NCBI RefSeq assembly: GCF_030819275.1
Contig: NZ_JAUTBL010000001.1
Location: forward strand, 1,483,501-1,547,500
Reading direction: 5' to 3'
Length of the DNA stretch: 64,000 bases
Origin: Agrobacterium larrymoorei
GTDB taxonomy: Bacteria > Pseudomonadota > Alphaproteobacteria > Rhizobiales > Rhizobiaceae
In this document: positions 51,905-61,033 of the stretch, piece by piece
Layout of the letters: the number at the start of each line of letters is the position of its first letter
Numbering within the stretch: position 1 is the stretch's first letter
Notes under the pieces: model-generated
What the model was told of the DNA's origin: nothing
Databases searched by the model: none
Seen by the model: only the letters and a program-made list of their open reading frames with translations
Program-made: the position numbers and the translations under genes

Positions 51905-52483
51905 ATGAAAAAGACATTGACCCTTATCGCGACGGCCGCCCTCATGGGTTCAACAGCGTTCGCACCGCTCGCCATCGCCCAGGACGCAACTCAGCCTGCA
52001 CCAAGCACGACGGCACCTGCAAGCCCGAACGCTGCGCCGGCAACCCCGGTCATGCCGACAACGCCTGGTGCAACCGACACGTCCGCTAACGCTGGCACTG
52101 CATCCGGCTCCTACCTGACGGAGCAGGCAGCCAACCAGATCAGCGCCAATGACTACATCGGCAACTCGGTCTACACTTCTGCCGACGAGAGCATCGGTAA
52201 CGTGACCAACCTTATCCTCGAAGAAAACGGCGGCATCGTTGCGGCTGTGGTCGGTGTGGGTGGCTTCCTCGGAATCGGCGCCAAGGACGTCGCCGTCCCG
52301 ATGGACAAGATTACCGTTACCCGCGACACCGACAACGGTACCATTCGTCTGACGACGACCGAAACCGCTGAATCGCTGAAGGCAGCGCCTGAGTTCATGA
52401 CCTTGAAGGACAAGAACGCGAATGCAAGCACCACGGCGCCGGCGGCAACCGACACCACGCAGACGGGTGCCACAAAGCCCTAA
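51905..52483 (+). CDS. Exported PRC-barrel domain protein
   Basis: The 192-residue product has a signal peptide (residues 1-25, MKKTLTLIATAALMGSTAFA), a Pro/Ala/Thr-rich linker, and a PRC-barrel domain (about residues 80-160) with NSVYTSADESIGNVTNLILE and GIGAKDVAVPMDKI. AGGAAGG precedes the ATG. PRC-barrel proteins of this type are common stress response targets in Rhizobiales; an EcfG promoter lies upstream. Precise role is unknown. Confidence 0.88.
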   Translation: MKKTLTLIATAALMGSTAFAPLAIAQDATQPAPSTTAPASPNAAPATPVMPTTPGATDTSANAGTASGSYLTEQAANQISANDYIGNSVYTSADESIGNVTNLILEENGGIVAAVVGVGGFLGIGAKDVAVPMDKITVTRDTDNGTIRLTTTETAESLKAAPEFMTLKDKNANASTTAPAATDTTQTGATKP

Positions 52484-52530
52484 TCCTGTTACGGGAGAGG
52501 AGCGAGAGGCAGCTTGACGCTGTTTCTCAG

Positions 52531-52562
52531 AACACCGGCCTCATTGGGGCCGGTGTTTTTTT
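52531..52562 (+). terminator. Terminator after the PRC-barrel gene
   Basis: Stem ACACCGGCC/GGCCGGTGT followed by seven T; 48 bases after the stop and 14 before the end of convergent galE. Confidence 0.9.
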
Positions 52563-52576
52563 GCGTCGCGTTGAGG

Positions 52577-53560
52577 TCAGCGCTCCGCGTTATGGGTCGA
52601 GTGCCAGCGCCATGCGGAAGAAATGATGTCCTCCAGCGTATAGCGCGGTTCCCATCCCAGAACGTCCCGCGCCTTGTCGTTGTTGGCGACAAGTGTGGTG
52701 GAGTCGCCTTCGCGCCGCTCGGCAAACTCCACGGGAAACGGGCGGCCTGAGACTTTCGAAATCGCGTTGAGCAACTCCTTGACAGTCGTTCCGGTCCCGG
52801 TGCCGAGGTTGAGCTCTACGGTCTTTCCACCAGACAAAAGATAGTCCACCGCCCTGACATGGGCATCGGCGAGATCGAGAATGTGGATATAGTCGCGCAC
52901 GCATGTGCCGTCGCGCGTGTCATAATCCGTGCCAAACACTTTGAAACCCTGGCGGCGTCCAAGTGCCGCCTCGATCGCGAGTGGGATGGCATGCGTTTCC
53001 GGCTTGTGCCATTCTCCAATGCGGCCCTCAAAGTCAGCACCCGCCGCGTTGAAATAGCGCAGCATCACAGAGTTTAAATCCTTGTAGGTGCTGAAATCCT
53101 TGAGCGCCTGCTCCACGATCCATTTGGTTCTGCCGTAAGGGTTGATGGGAGCCTGGGGATGGCCTTCATCCAGCGGAACACGTTCGGGCAAACCATAGGT
53201 CGCGCATGTGGATGAAAAGACGAAAGCCTTCACGCCCGCGTCCATCGTCGCGGACAATAGAGTCAGGGCGCCAATGACGTTGTTGTCGTAAAAGGCGACC
53301 GGGTTCTTGACCGATTCACCGACCTCGATCAGCGCTGCGAAGTGAAGAACCGCCTCCGGTTGATGCTTGGCGAAGACCTCGTCCAGCCTCGCCCTATCGC
53401 GAATATCCCCTTGCTCGAATGGTCCCCAGCGAACAAACTCTTCATGGCCATTGGAGAGATTGTCGAAAACGACAGGTTCGTAGCCGCGCTCTGCAAGCAA
53501 CAGGCAGGTGTGGGAGCCAATATATCCGGCCCCGCCGACAACGAGAACTTTCTTTCGCAT
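52577..53560 (-). CDS. galE: UDP-glucose 4-epimerase
   Basis: The 327-residue product has GGAGYIGSHTCLLLAERG at the N terminus, the catalytic Ser-Tyr-Lys in SSTCATYG and YGRTKWIVE, and the HILDLADAH block. It interconverts UDP-glucose and UDP-galactose; in rhizobia the same enzyme is called ExoB in exopolysaccharide work. Together with lpsL and ugd, it supplies sugars for surface polysaccharides. Length is normal. Confidence 0.94.
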   Translation of the reverse strand: MRKKVLVVGGAGYIGSHTCLLLAERGYEPVVFDNLSNGHEEFVRWGPFEQGDIRDRARLDEVFAKHQPEAVLHFAALIEVGESVKNPVAFYDNNVIGALTLLSATMDAGVKAFVFSSTCATYGLPERVPLDEGHPQAPINPYGRTKWIVEQALKDFSTYKDLNSVMLRYFNAAGADFEGRIGEWHKPETHAIPLAIEAALGRRQGFKVFGTDYDTRDGTCVRDYIHILDLADAHVRAVDYLLSGGKTVELNLGTGTGTTVKELLNAISKVSGRPFPVEFAERREGDSTTLVANNDKARDVLGWEPRYTLEDIISSAWRWHSTHNAER

Positions 53561-53696
53561 CCAACATCCTTTCGTAAAGCGACTGTTGGAGACTGCGTAT
53601 CATTTTGTCGGAAGAAGGGTAGGGGGAATTTTTTGGAAAGAACTGCAAAGGTAAATGCGCGCGTCCCTTGCAAACAGCGGGACGCGCGTAATGATT

Positions 53697-54116
53697 TTAC
53701 TTCTTACGAATTGTCGTGCGTGTGGTGATGAAACCAAGCGCCATGGCAATCAGCAGTGTTGTAAACGGGCGTTTTCCGAGAGCGCCGGCTGCCATCGCCT
53801 CAACCGCCAACGGCGCCGTTGCAAGCGGCGACACCACCGGCGCACGGCGATAAGCCGTCGGGCGACGAAGGAGCGCTAGCCAAACCAGCATGATCACACC
53901 CAGCAGAAAAGCGACGCCAGCAATGACCAAAGCGGCCGGGCCAGCACCAATTTCCTTAGCGAGATAGATAGATCCCCCGATACCGCCAGCGATGACGGCA
54001 ATCAGGAAGAAAAAGCCAGCAAGCACTCTCAGCACGATACCGGTTTTTATCCGGCGCGTGACGAAAGTGCCTTCCCGCTGTGTGTCGCCCAGATAGAGCA
54101 AAAATGCTTGAAGCAT
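53697..54116 (-). CDS. Small membrane protein next to DUF883 gene
   Basis: The 139-residue product has three hydrophobic segments (about residues 26-52, 58-84 and 110-132) and a basic C terminus (TTRTTIRKK). No family is recognised with certainty. It follows the DUF883 gene after 9 bases on the same strand. The pairing recalls the yqjD-yqjE pair of enterics by layout only. Confidence 0.75.
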   Translation of the reverse strand: MLQAFLLYLGDTQREGTFVTRRIKTGIVLRVLAGFFFLIAVIAGGIGGSIYLAKEIGAGPAALVIAGVAFLLGVIMLVWLALLRRPTAYRRAPVVSPLATAPLAVEAMAAGALGKRPFTTLLIAMALGFITTRTTIRKK

Positions 54117-54125
54117 GTTTGCGCC

Positions 54126-54467
54126 TTATCGACGCGTAACAAGGGCAAGAAGGAAACCGGTTGCGACCGCGATGCTGAGAGACTGAAGCGGGTTGCGCTG
54201 AACCTGGTAGACCAGGTTGTCGTTCAGTGTCTGAATTTCGTCGCGAACCGCGTGAACGGTCTGCTCAGACTTCGCCATAGCGTCATCAGCAACGCGAGAT
54301 GCCTGTGCCTTGACCTCGTGGGAAACGCCAACGCCAAGTGCCTTGACGCTCTTTGCAAGGTTGGAAAGGTCGTCACGCAGCTGCGACAGCTGTGCCGACA
54401 CATCCTCGGCCTCAGCGCTATTGAGGGTTTCGCGTACCTTGTCTTCCACGTTGCGAACGCTTGCCAT
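54126..54467 (-). CDS. DUF883-family (ElaB/YqjD-like) protein
   Basis: The 113-residue product is a long amphipathic helix region (residues about 8-85, KVRETLNSAEAEDVSAQLSQ and following) ending in one C-terminal hydrophobic segment (NPLQSLSIAVATGFLLALVT), the DUF883 layout. E. coli YqjD and ElaB are membrane-anchored, ribosome-binding stress proteins. AAGGA sits 6 bases before the ATG at 54467. An EcfG promoter is upstream. Confidence 0.88.
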   Translation of the reverse strand: MASVRNVEDKVRETLNSAEAEDVSAQLSQLRDDLSNLAKSVKALGVGVSHEVKAQASRVADDAMAKSEQTVHAVRDEIQTLNDNLVYQVQRNPLQSLSIAVATGFLLALVTRR

Positions 54468-54509
54468 GTTCAATCCTTCTCTAAGGTGTCAAAATGCGCC
54501 TGATCTCAA

Positions 54510-54534
54510 AACGTAGGGCTTAGAGTTTTGTTCC
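54510..54534 (-). promoter_or_regulatory. EcfG-type promoter of the DUF883 operon
   Basis: On the minus strand GGAAC-N16-CGTT, a full consensus match, 43 bases before the ATG. Confidence 0.85.
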
Positions 54535-54665
54535 CGCAATTTGCGAAAACTCGTCAGAGAATCTTTTCAATTGTTTTCGACAGGTTTGTTTTCCTGTCAC
54601 AAGCATCATATAAGGCCCGGAAAATGATCGTATGATCTCTATCAATGGGACGATGTAACTGGCCG

Positions 54666-55763
54666 ATGCTGCAAACACCTTACTACCTGATCGACAAGAC
54701 CAAGCTTCTCCGCAACATGGAGAAGATTGCCTATGTGCGCGAAAAATCGGGCGCCAAGGCTCTTCTCGCGCTCAAGTGCTTTGCCACATGGTCGGTCTTC
54801 GATTTTATGGCTGAGTTTATGGACGGCACGACGTCGTCCTCGCTCTACGAGGTGCGACTGGGACACGAAAAGTTCGGCGGCGAAACGCACGCCTATTCCG
54901 TCGCCTATGCCGATTACGAGATCGATGAGGTCGTATCCCATGCCGACAAGATCATCTTCAACTCCGTAGGTCAGCTTGAACGCTTCGCCGACAAGGCGTC
55001 CGGCATCGTTCGTGGCCTTCGCCTCAATCCGCAGGTGAGTTCTTCCACTTTCGATCTCGCAGACCCAGCTCGCCCTTTCAGCCGTCTCGGCGAATGGGAT
55101 GTGGCGAAGGTTGAAAAGGTCATGGACCGCATTTCCGGTTTCATGATCCATAACAACTGCGAAAACAATGATTTCGGCCTCTTCGACAAGATGCTTGGCC
55201 AGATCGAGAAAAAGTTCGGCTCGCTTTTGTCTAAGGCCGAGTGGGTCAGCCTCGGCGGCGGCATTCATTTTACTGGCGAGAACTACCCACTCGACCAGTT
55301 CTGCGACCGCCTCAAGCAGTTTTCTGAAAAATATGGCGTGCAGGTCTATCTTGAGCCCGGCGAAGCATCGATCACCAAGAGCACGACGCTGGAAGTCTCT
55401 GTTCTCGACACGCTGTTCAATGGCAAGAACCTCGCCATTGTCGATAGCTCCATCGAAGCCCATATGCTGGATCTCTTGATCTATCGCGAGAACGCCAAAG
55501 TCTCTCCCAACGAAGGCAATCATTCCTATATGGTATGCGGCAAGTCCTGCCTCGCGGGCGATGTTTTCGGCGAGTTCAAGTTCGCAAACGAGTTGAAGGT
55601 CGGCGATCGCGTCTCTTTCCAGGATGCAGCGGGCTATACGATGGTCAAGAAGAACTGGTTCAACGGTGTGAAGATGCCGGCGATCGCCATCAAGGAACTG
55701 GACGGCAGCATTCGAACCGTCCGTGAATTCGACTTTGTCGACTATCAGCAAAGTCTGTCGTAA
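54666..55763 (+). CDS. nspC: Carboxynorspermidine/carboxyspermidine decarboxylase
   Basis: The 365-residue product is a fold III PLP enzyme of the alanine racemase/ornithine decarboxylase class: K37 in LLALKCFATW is the PLP lysine, SLGGGIHFTGENYPLDQF binds the phosphate, and VCGKSCLAGDVFG holds the catalytic Cys. It decarboxylates carboxy(nor)spermidine to (nor)spermidine. It is followed by the synthase. The ATG at 54666 matches family starts. Confidence 0.93.
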   Translation: MLQTPYYLIDKTKLLRNMEKIAYVREKSGAKALLALKCFATWSVFDFMAEFMDGTTSSSLYEVRLGHEKFGGETHAYSVAYADYEIDEVVSHADKIIFNSVGQLERFADKASGIVRGLRLNPQVSSSTFDLADPARPFSRLGEWDVAKVEKVMDRISGFMIHNNCENNDFGLFDKMLGQIEKKFGSLLSKAEWVSLGGGIHFTGENYPLDQFCDRLKQFSEKYGVQVYLEPGEASITKSTTLEVSVLDTLFNGKNLAIVDSSIEAHMLDLLIYRENAKVSPNEGNHSYMVCGKSCLAGDVFGEFKFANELKVGDRVSFQDAAGYTMVKKNWFNGVKMPAIAIKELDGSIRTVREFDFVDYQQSLS

Positions 55764-55840
55764 CAGCGCGCTTTGAAAGGCGCATGTAGCACTCATTCTC
55801 AACAAGCCATCCCTGCGGGGAAAAGGAGGCATCACCTGAA

Positions 55841-57079
55841 ATGAAGAAGAACGTTCTCATCATCGGCGCCGGTGGCGTAGCACAGGTCGTGGCGCATAAG
55901 TGCGCCCAGAATAGCGATGTATTGGGAGACATTCATATTGCGTCACGCACTGTCGATAAGTGCCGCAAGATTGTCGAATCCGTACGTGAAAAGAAGAGCC
56001 TCAAGACAGAGGTGAAACTGGAAGCCCATGCGCTGGACGCCATGGATATCGAGGCCACGAAGGCCTTGATAGAGAAGACGGGCGTCCAGATCGTCATCAA
56101 CGTCGGTTCGGCCTTCGTCAACATGTCCGTTCTTCAGGCCTGCATGGACACAGGTGTTGCCTATATGGATACCGCGATCCACGAGGATCCGACAAAGATT
56201 TGCGAGACGCCACCGTGGTACGGAAACTACGAATGGAAGCGTGCCGCCGAATGCAAGGACAAGGGCGTCACCGCCATTCTCGGCGTCGGCTTCGATCCCG
56301 GTGTGGTCAATGCCTATGCGCGTCTGGCCAAGAATGAGTATTTCGACAAAGTGACTTCGGTCGATATCGTCGATATCAATGCCGGTAGCCATGGCCGCTG
56401 GTTCTCGACCAACTTCGACCCGGAAATCAACTTCCGTGAATTCACCGGCGTGGTCTATTCCTGGCAGAACGGCCAGTGGCAGACGAACCAGATGTTCGAA
56501 GTCGGACAGGAATTCGACCTGCCGGTCGTCGGCAAGCAGAAGGCCTATATGACGGGCCATGATGAAGTGCATTCGCTCTCCAAGAATATGGATGGCGCGG
56601 ATGTTCGTTTCTGGATGGGCTTTGGCGACCATTACATCAACGTCTTCACCGTTCTGAAGAACCTTGGCCTCCTGTCCGAAAAGCCGGTCAAGACGGCTGA
56701 AGGTCTGGAAGTGGTTCCGCTCAAGGTGGTCAAGGCCGTGCTGCCCGATCCGTCTTCGCTGGCGCCCGACTATGTCGGCAAGACCTGCATTGGCGATATC
56801 GTCAAGGGTACGAAGGACGGCAAGGAGCGCGAAGTCTTCATCTACAACGTGGCTGACCACAAGGAAGCCTACGAAGAAGTCGGCTCGCAGGGCATCTCCT
56901 ACACGGCTGGCGTTCCGCCGGTCGCAGCAGCGATGCTGATTGCCACGGGTGAATGGGACGTGAAGCAGATGGCGAATGTCGAAGAACTTCCGCCGCAGCC
57001 GTTCCTCAACCTCTTGAACAAGATCGGCTTGCCGAGCCGGATCAAGGACGAAAACGGCGATCGCGCTTTGACGTTCTAA
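55841..57079 (+). CDS. Carboxy(nor)spermidine synthase (saccharopine-dehydrogenase family)
   Basis: The 412-residue product starts MKKNVLIIGAGGVAQVVAHK, a Rossmann motif, and has the saccharopine-dehydrogenase layout with GFDPGVVNAYARLA. Next to nspC it is the CANSDH enzyme, which reductively condenses aspartate semialdehyde with putrescine or diaminopropane. Together they make spermidine without S-adenosylmethionine decarboxylase. AAAGGAGG precedes the ATG by about 10 bases. Confidence 0.92.
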   Translation: MKKNVLIIGAGGVAQVVAHKCAQNSDVLGDIHIASRTVDKCRKIVESVREKKSLKTEVKLEAHALDAMDIEATKALIEKTGVQIVINVGSAFVNMSVLQACMDTGVAYMDTAIHEDPTKICETPPWYGNYEWKRAAECKDKGVTAILGVGFDPGVVNAYARLAKNEYFDKVTSVDIVDINAGSHGRWFSTNFDPEINFREFTGVVYSWQNGQWQTNQMFEVGQEFDLPVVGKQKAYMTGHDEVHSLSKNMDGADVRFWMGFGDHYINVFTVLKNLGLLSEKPVKTAEGLEVVPLKVVKAVLPDPSSLAPDYVGKTCIGDIVKGTKDGKEREVFIYNVADHKEAYEEVGSQGISYTAGVPPVAAAMLIATGEWDVKQMANVEELPPQPFLNLLNKIGLPSRIKDENGDRALTF

Positions 57080-57144
57080 AGCGTCACCCGCCCGCAAAAC
57101 GCTGCTCAGTCTTGCGCAGCGTGCGTCTTGTCAGTCGATACGAT

Positions 57145-57176
57145 AAAGCCCCGCTCTGCTTGAACGGGGCTTTTTT
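57145..57176 (+). terminator. Terminator after the carboxynorspermidine synthase gene
   Basis: Stem AAAGCCCCG/CGGGGCTTT with an 11-base loop, followed by TTTT; 65 bases after the stop. Confidence 0.9.
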
Positions 57177-57219
57177 ATGCAGGCTGGAGTATCTGAAGGG
57201 CTGACTTGTTCTGAGGCCT

Positions 57220-57459
57220 TTATTGGGTCGCAGACTTCTTGGCGCGTGGCTTGGGTTTTGTTGTCTCGGGAGGGACGGGGGCTGCTTTGACTTCGCCCTT
57301 TTTGCGGTGCGCGGGCTTGGTCGCCTTCGTGCTCTGCAGCAGAGTGAATTCCTTTTTCGCCTGCTCCCAGTGCTCGGCATCACGACCGTGCGGGCGGCCT
57401 TCGCTCTCCCAAAGCGTATAAGCCCGCTTGCTGATCCACTCTTGTTCTGAAACCTGCAT
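57220..57459 (-). CDS. DUF2934-family small protein
   Basis: The 79-residue product begins MQVSEQEWISKRAYTLWESE and continues GRPHGRDAEHWEQAKKE, the DUF2934 core, followed by a Lys/Pro/Ala-rich tail. AGGAG precedes the ATG at 57459 by 6 bases. The family is common in Rhizobiales and unknown in function. Confidence 0.85.
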   Translation of the reverse strand: MQVSEQEWISKRAYTLWESEGRPHGRDAEHWEQAKKEFTLLQSTKATKPAHRKKGEVKAAPVPPETTKPKPRAKKSATQ

Positions 57460-58208
57460 GTCTATCTCCTGGCGTAACACTTAACCCGTTACGGGCTGTC
57501 TGCATGGTCCAGCGGCAACGCTGGACAGGAATGAGTCGCGGTCTTCTATGGCTCCAGAGCGACATGCGTCCTTTTGAATGTACTAAGGACGCCTCTCACT
57601 CTCTAAATCTACGCATCGTGCTTTTCCGAAAATCGATTCCGATTTTCGCGCCGATGTTGTAGTAGATGCCACGATTCGGCAGTCGGTCAAGTCAATTTGC
57701 TGCGTCGCAATAGGCAGCATTTTTTGTTTCTCTAAGATACTCAATACGCTTCGCGGTGCCCTGTCTTCCCTCCCTTCGATAAATGGTGTGTGATCGAGTA
57801 GCGGCATCCGAACTCTGCTAAAACAGGTTTGGAAGTGCGACATGCGAAATAATTTTGGCGACGCAATAAGAGGGGCTCGGAGGCCGGCATAAACCGCGTA
57901 TTTGGAGCCGGAGCGTCAATAGATCGGTTCTCTATGAAGTCATGGGACGTCACCTCATGCGGTCGTATCCAAAACGTTACTCGCCCGTACTGCAAGCCAC
58001 ATCTAATATCGACGCGGTTGCTCTGCGAGCTTCAGGGTTCAGCTTTTGCCAGCGCATGGGTTTAGAGGCCTGCCGGAAAATTACTGCGAAAAGAGCGGTC
58101 AGGGGAGATGAACATTCTCAAGATGGATGGGCTTGAGGTTCACCGTTCCTCGCGGAGGCTATATTCCTTCTCTATTCTCCGCCTCCAATGGTATCCATGG
58201 GGGCTTAC
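57460..58208. other. Long intergenic stretch without a convincing gene
   Basis: Open frames here are short, lack ribosome sites and have no recognisable family. The stretch contains the extragenic palindrome at 57626-57647 and, just before the sulfate-binding protein, overlapping inverted repeats GCGGAG/CTCCGC and GGAGGC/GCCTCC (58152-58186) that could form alternative stems. Confidence 0.5.
57626..57647. repeat. Extragenic palindromic element
   Basis: Perfect inverted repeat CGAAAATCG-ATTC-CGATTTTCG. From memory, this core with flanking CTTTTC occurs many times between genes of Agrobacterium and Rhizobium. Confidence 0.6.
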
Positions 58209-59195
58209 ATGAAACGGATTGCGCTTATTGGCGCCGCACTTGCTGCTTTGATTTCCACCACCGTCTCCGCAGAGGAGCCGAAGACGCTACTCAACGCATC
58301 CTACGATGTCGCGCGTGAGCTCTTTGCGGCTGAAAACGCAGCCTTTGTTAAAACCCATCCGGGCGTGACGATTGACCAATCGCATGCAGGCACCTCCAAG
58401 CAAGCCCGCGCCATCGTTGAAGGTCTGGCCGCAGATGTCGTCACCTTCAATCAGGTCACGGATATCGATTTCCTTGTAAAGCAGGGTTTTGTGTCCGCCG
58501 ACTGGCAGAAGGATTTCCCCAACGACGCATCACCCTTTTACTCCTTCCCGTCCTTTCTCGTGCGCAAGGGCAATCCCAAGAATATTAAAGATTGGGATGA
58601 TCTCGTTCGTGATGACGTGAAGATCGTCTTCCCGAACCCGAAGACGTCCGGCAATGCGCGCTATACCTATTTGGCCGCTGTCGCTTTCGCCAATGAGAAA
58701 TTCAATGGCGAGCAGGCCAAGGTCGATGAATTCATCAGGAAGATCTTCGCCAACGTCCCTGTCTTCGATACCGGAGGCCGCGCCGCCACGACCACCTTCG
58801 TCGAGCGTGAGATCGGCGACGTTTTGATCACCTTTGAGGCCGAGACCCGCGGCATTGCCAAGCAGTATGGCACGGACAAGTTCGAAGGCGTCGTCCCGTC
58901 GGTGAGCCTGCTGTCGGAATTCCCGGTCACGATCGTCGACAAGGTCGCGGACAAGCGTGGCTCCCGCGAATTGGCAAAGTCTTACCTCGACTTCCTCTAT
59001 ACCGAGGAAGGCCAGCGCATCGCCGCCGAGTTCGGCCATCGCGTTCACAATGAAAAGGTGGCGGCCGAGTTCAAGGACCAGTTCCCAAGCATTCGCCTTG
59101 TCAACGTCAACGATGTTTTCGGCGGCTGGGACAAGATCCAGAAAGAACATTTCGCCTCTGGCGGAAAACTGGATGCGCTTTACGGCAATCGCTAA
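58209..59195 (+). CDS. sbp: Sulfate/thiosulfate ABC transporter substrate-binding protein
   Basis: The 328-residue product has a signal peptide (MKRIALIGAALAALISTTVS, cleaved near SAEE) and the sulfate-binding family blocks NASYDVARELFAAEN, QSHAGTSKQARAIVEGLAAD and KTSGNARYTYLAA. It binds sulfate in the periplasm. The ATG at 58209 is preceded by GGGGG. cysT, cysW and cysA follow after a strong terminator. Confidence 0.93.
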   Translation: MKRIALIGAALAALISTTVSAEEPKTLLNASYDVARELFAAENAAFVKTHPGVTIDQSHAGTSKQARAIVEGLAADVVTFNQVTDIDFLVKQGFVSADWQKDFPNDASPFYSFPSFLVRKGNPKNIKDWDDLVRDDVKIVFPNPKTSGNARYTYLAAVAFANEKFNGEQAKVDEFIRKIFANVPVFDTGGRAATTTFVEREIGDVLITFEAETRGIAKQYGTDKFEGVVPSVSLLSEFPVTIVDKVADKRGSRELAKSYLDFLYTEEGQRIAAEFGHRVHNEKVAAEFKDQFPSIRLVNVNDVFGGWDKIQKEHFASGGKLDALYGNR

Positions 59196-59218
59196 TCGTT
59201 CTATGGCACGAATAGACA

Positions 59219-59252
59219 TCGACCCGGCGGGTTTCCCGCCGGGTCGATTTTT
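59219..59252 (+). terminator. Internal terminator between sbp and cysT
   Basis: A 14-bp GC-rich perfect stem (ATCGACCCGGCGGG and its complement) with loop TTT, followed by TTTTT, 24 bases after the sbp stop and about 63 before the permease start. Confidence 0.9.
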
Positions 59253-59314
59253 GATCTTGTGTCTCTCCATTTGTGCCGAGAAACAGGACCTTCGCTGATG
59301 CAAAGGGGGAAGAT

Positions 59315-60136
59315 TTGAAACGCAATGTCCTTCCGGGCCTCAAATTGTCTCTCGGCGTCACGCTGCTTTACGTCGGCATCATCGTCGTCCTTCCCCTGGC
59401 AGCACTCGTCTTCAAGGCGGCTAGTCTTGGACCGGCGGAATATTGGAACATCATATCGTCTCCGCGAGCCGTCGCGAGCTACCGCGTCACGGTTCTTTGC
59501 GCGCTGGCGGCCACGCTCTTCAACGTCATTTTTGGCCTCGCCCTTGCTTGGGTGCTGACGCGCTACCGCTTTCCTGGCTGGCGGGTGGTCGATGCGATCG
59601 TAGATTTGCCATTCGCGTTACCGACGGCGGTGGCGGGAATAGCGCTGACGGCGCTCTTTGCCGGAAACGGCTGGTTCGGTTTCGTTCTGGCTGAAGTCGG
59701 AATAAAGGTTGCTTACACGCCGCTCGGCATCATCGTGGCGATGGCCTTCACCAGTCTACCCTTCATCGTTCGTACCGTGCAGCCCGTACTTGAAGATCTC
59801 GACCCTGCATTGGAAGAAGCCGCCCAGTCGCTCGGTGGATCGGATCTCGAGATTTTCCGCAAGGTCATCCTGCCGCTTTTGACGCCGGCACTTCTTGCCG
59901 GCCTGTCGCTCTCCTTTGCTCGCAGCCTCGGCGAATTCGGCGCCATCATCTTCATTGCCGGCAATCAACCCTTTTCGACCGAAATTACATCCTTGCTGAT
60001 CTTCATCCGGCTGGAGGAATATGATTATCAGGCGGCTGCAGCGATCGCATCCGTCCTGCTGATCACGGCTTTCCTGATGCTGGCGCTCACCAATTATCTA
60101 CAGTCGCGTGCTTTGCGCTATACGGTGAGGAGCTAG
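59315..60136 (+). CDS. cysT: Sulfate ABC transporter permease CysT
   Basis: The 273-residue product has six membrane segments and the EAA motif EEAAQSLGGSDLEIFRKVIL. It belongs to the CysT/CysU family. I chose TTG at 59315 because GGGGGAAG lies 4 bases before it; a GTG 14 codons upstream is an alternative. It ends 3 bases before cysW. Confidence 0.92.
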   Translation: MKRNVLPGLKLSLGVTLLYVGIIVVLPLAALVFKAASLGPAEYWNIISSPRAVASYRVTVLCALAATLFNVIFGLALAWVLTRYRFPGWRVVDAIVDLPFALPTAVAGIALTALFAGNGWFGFVLAEVGIKVAYTPLGIIVAMAFTSLPFIVRTVQPVLEDLDPALEEAAQSLGGSDLEIFRKVILPLLTPALLAGLSLSFARSLGEFGAIIFIAGNQPFSTEITSLLIFIRLEEYDYQAAAAIASVLLITAFLMLALTNYLQSRALRYTVRS

Positions 60137-60139
60137 AGG

Positions 60140-61033
60140 ATGAGCGCTGTTTCCTCCCGTCGCAAGCCGCCGCGGGTCGGCGATACTCCTTGGGTGCGTC
60201 GCAGCCTGATCGCCTTCGTCCTGATTATCGGGGCATTCCTGGTGGTGGCGCCTCTGCTGGTCATTGCTGTTGAGGCTTTTTCCCAGGGCCTGAAGACCTA
60301 TGCTGCGACTATCAATCATCCCGATACACGTCACGCGATCATGCTGACGGTGATCACGGCGCTGATTGCGGTGCCAATCAACACGTTGTTCGGTGTCGCA
60401 GCCGCCTGGGCGATCACCAAGTTCGACTTCTGGGGCAAGCGTTTCCTGCTGGTGATCGTGGAAATTCCCTTCTCTATATCGCCCATCGTTGCCGGCGTGG
60501 CCTATCTCTTCGTCTATGGCTTACAGGGTCTTTTCGGGCCCTTGCTCGATGCCTACGAGATCAAGATACTCTTTGCTCTGCCCGGCATCGTCATCGCCTC
60601 GATGTTCGTCACTGCTCCATTCGTTGCCCGTGAGTTGATCCCGCTGATGCAGGCGCAGGGACGCGACTTGGAAGAGGCGGCAACCTCTCTTGGCGCATCT
60701 GGCTGGCGCACCTTCATCTCTGTGACGCTGCCCAACATCAAATGGGCGCTGCTCTATGGCGTCGTGCTGTGCAACGCCCGCGTGATGGGCGAATTCGGCG
60801 CTGTTTCCATCGTGTCAGGCAATATTCGCGGGCAGACAAATACGCTGCCGCTGCATATCGAGCTTCTATATCACGATTATCAGGCTGCGGGCGCCTTTGC
60901 CTCCGCCTCCATTCTAGCGGCGCTTGCCGTTGTTACGATCATCGCCAAAGTCGCATTGGAGCGGCGCGGGGCAGGTCGCGGCCGTAAAAAGCTGAGCGCC
61001 GCAAACGCCACCGCCACGGAGACGAGTTCATGA
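60140..61033 (+). CDS. cysW: Sulfate ABC transporter permease CysW
   Basis: The 297-residue product has six membrane segments and the EAA motif EEAATSLGASGWRTFISVTL, with VMGEFGAVSIVSGNIRGQTN typical of CysW. It pairs with CysT in the importer. Its stop overlaps the cysA start by 4 bases (ATGA). Confidence 0.93.
   Translation: MSAVSSRRKPPRVGDTPWVRRSLIAFVLIIGAFLVVAPLLVIAVEAFSQGLKTYAATINHPDTRHAIMLTVITALIAVPINTLFGVAAAWAITKFDFWGKRFLLVIVEIPFSISPIVAGVAYLFVYGLQGLFGPLLDAYEIKILFALPGIVIASMFVTAPFVARELIPLMQAQGRDLEEAATSLGASGWRTFISVTLPNIKWALLYGVVLCNARVMGEFGAVSIVSGNIRGQTNTLPLHIELLYHDYQAAGAFASASILAALAVVTIIAKVALERRGAGRGRKKLSAANATATETSS

Noticed and set aside
54642..57097. Two long minus-strand frames opposite nspC and the carboxynorspermidine synthase gene
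   Set aside because: Both coincide with strongly supported plus-strand genes and lack any motif.
58152..58186. SAM-type riboswitch before the sulfate-binding protein gene
   Set aside because: The inverted repeats are there, but I cannot find the conserved core of SAM-I or SAM-II aptamers.
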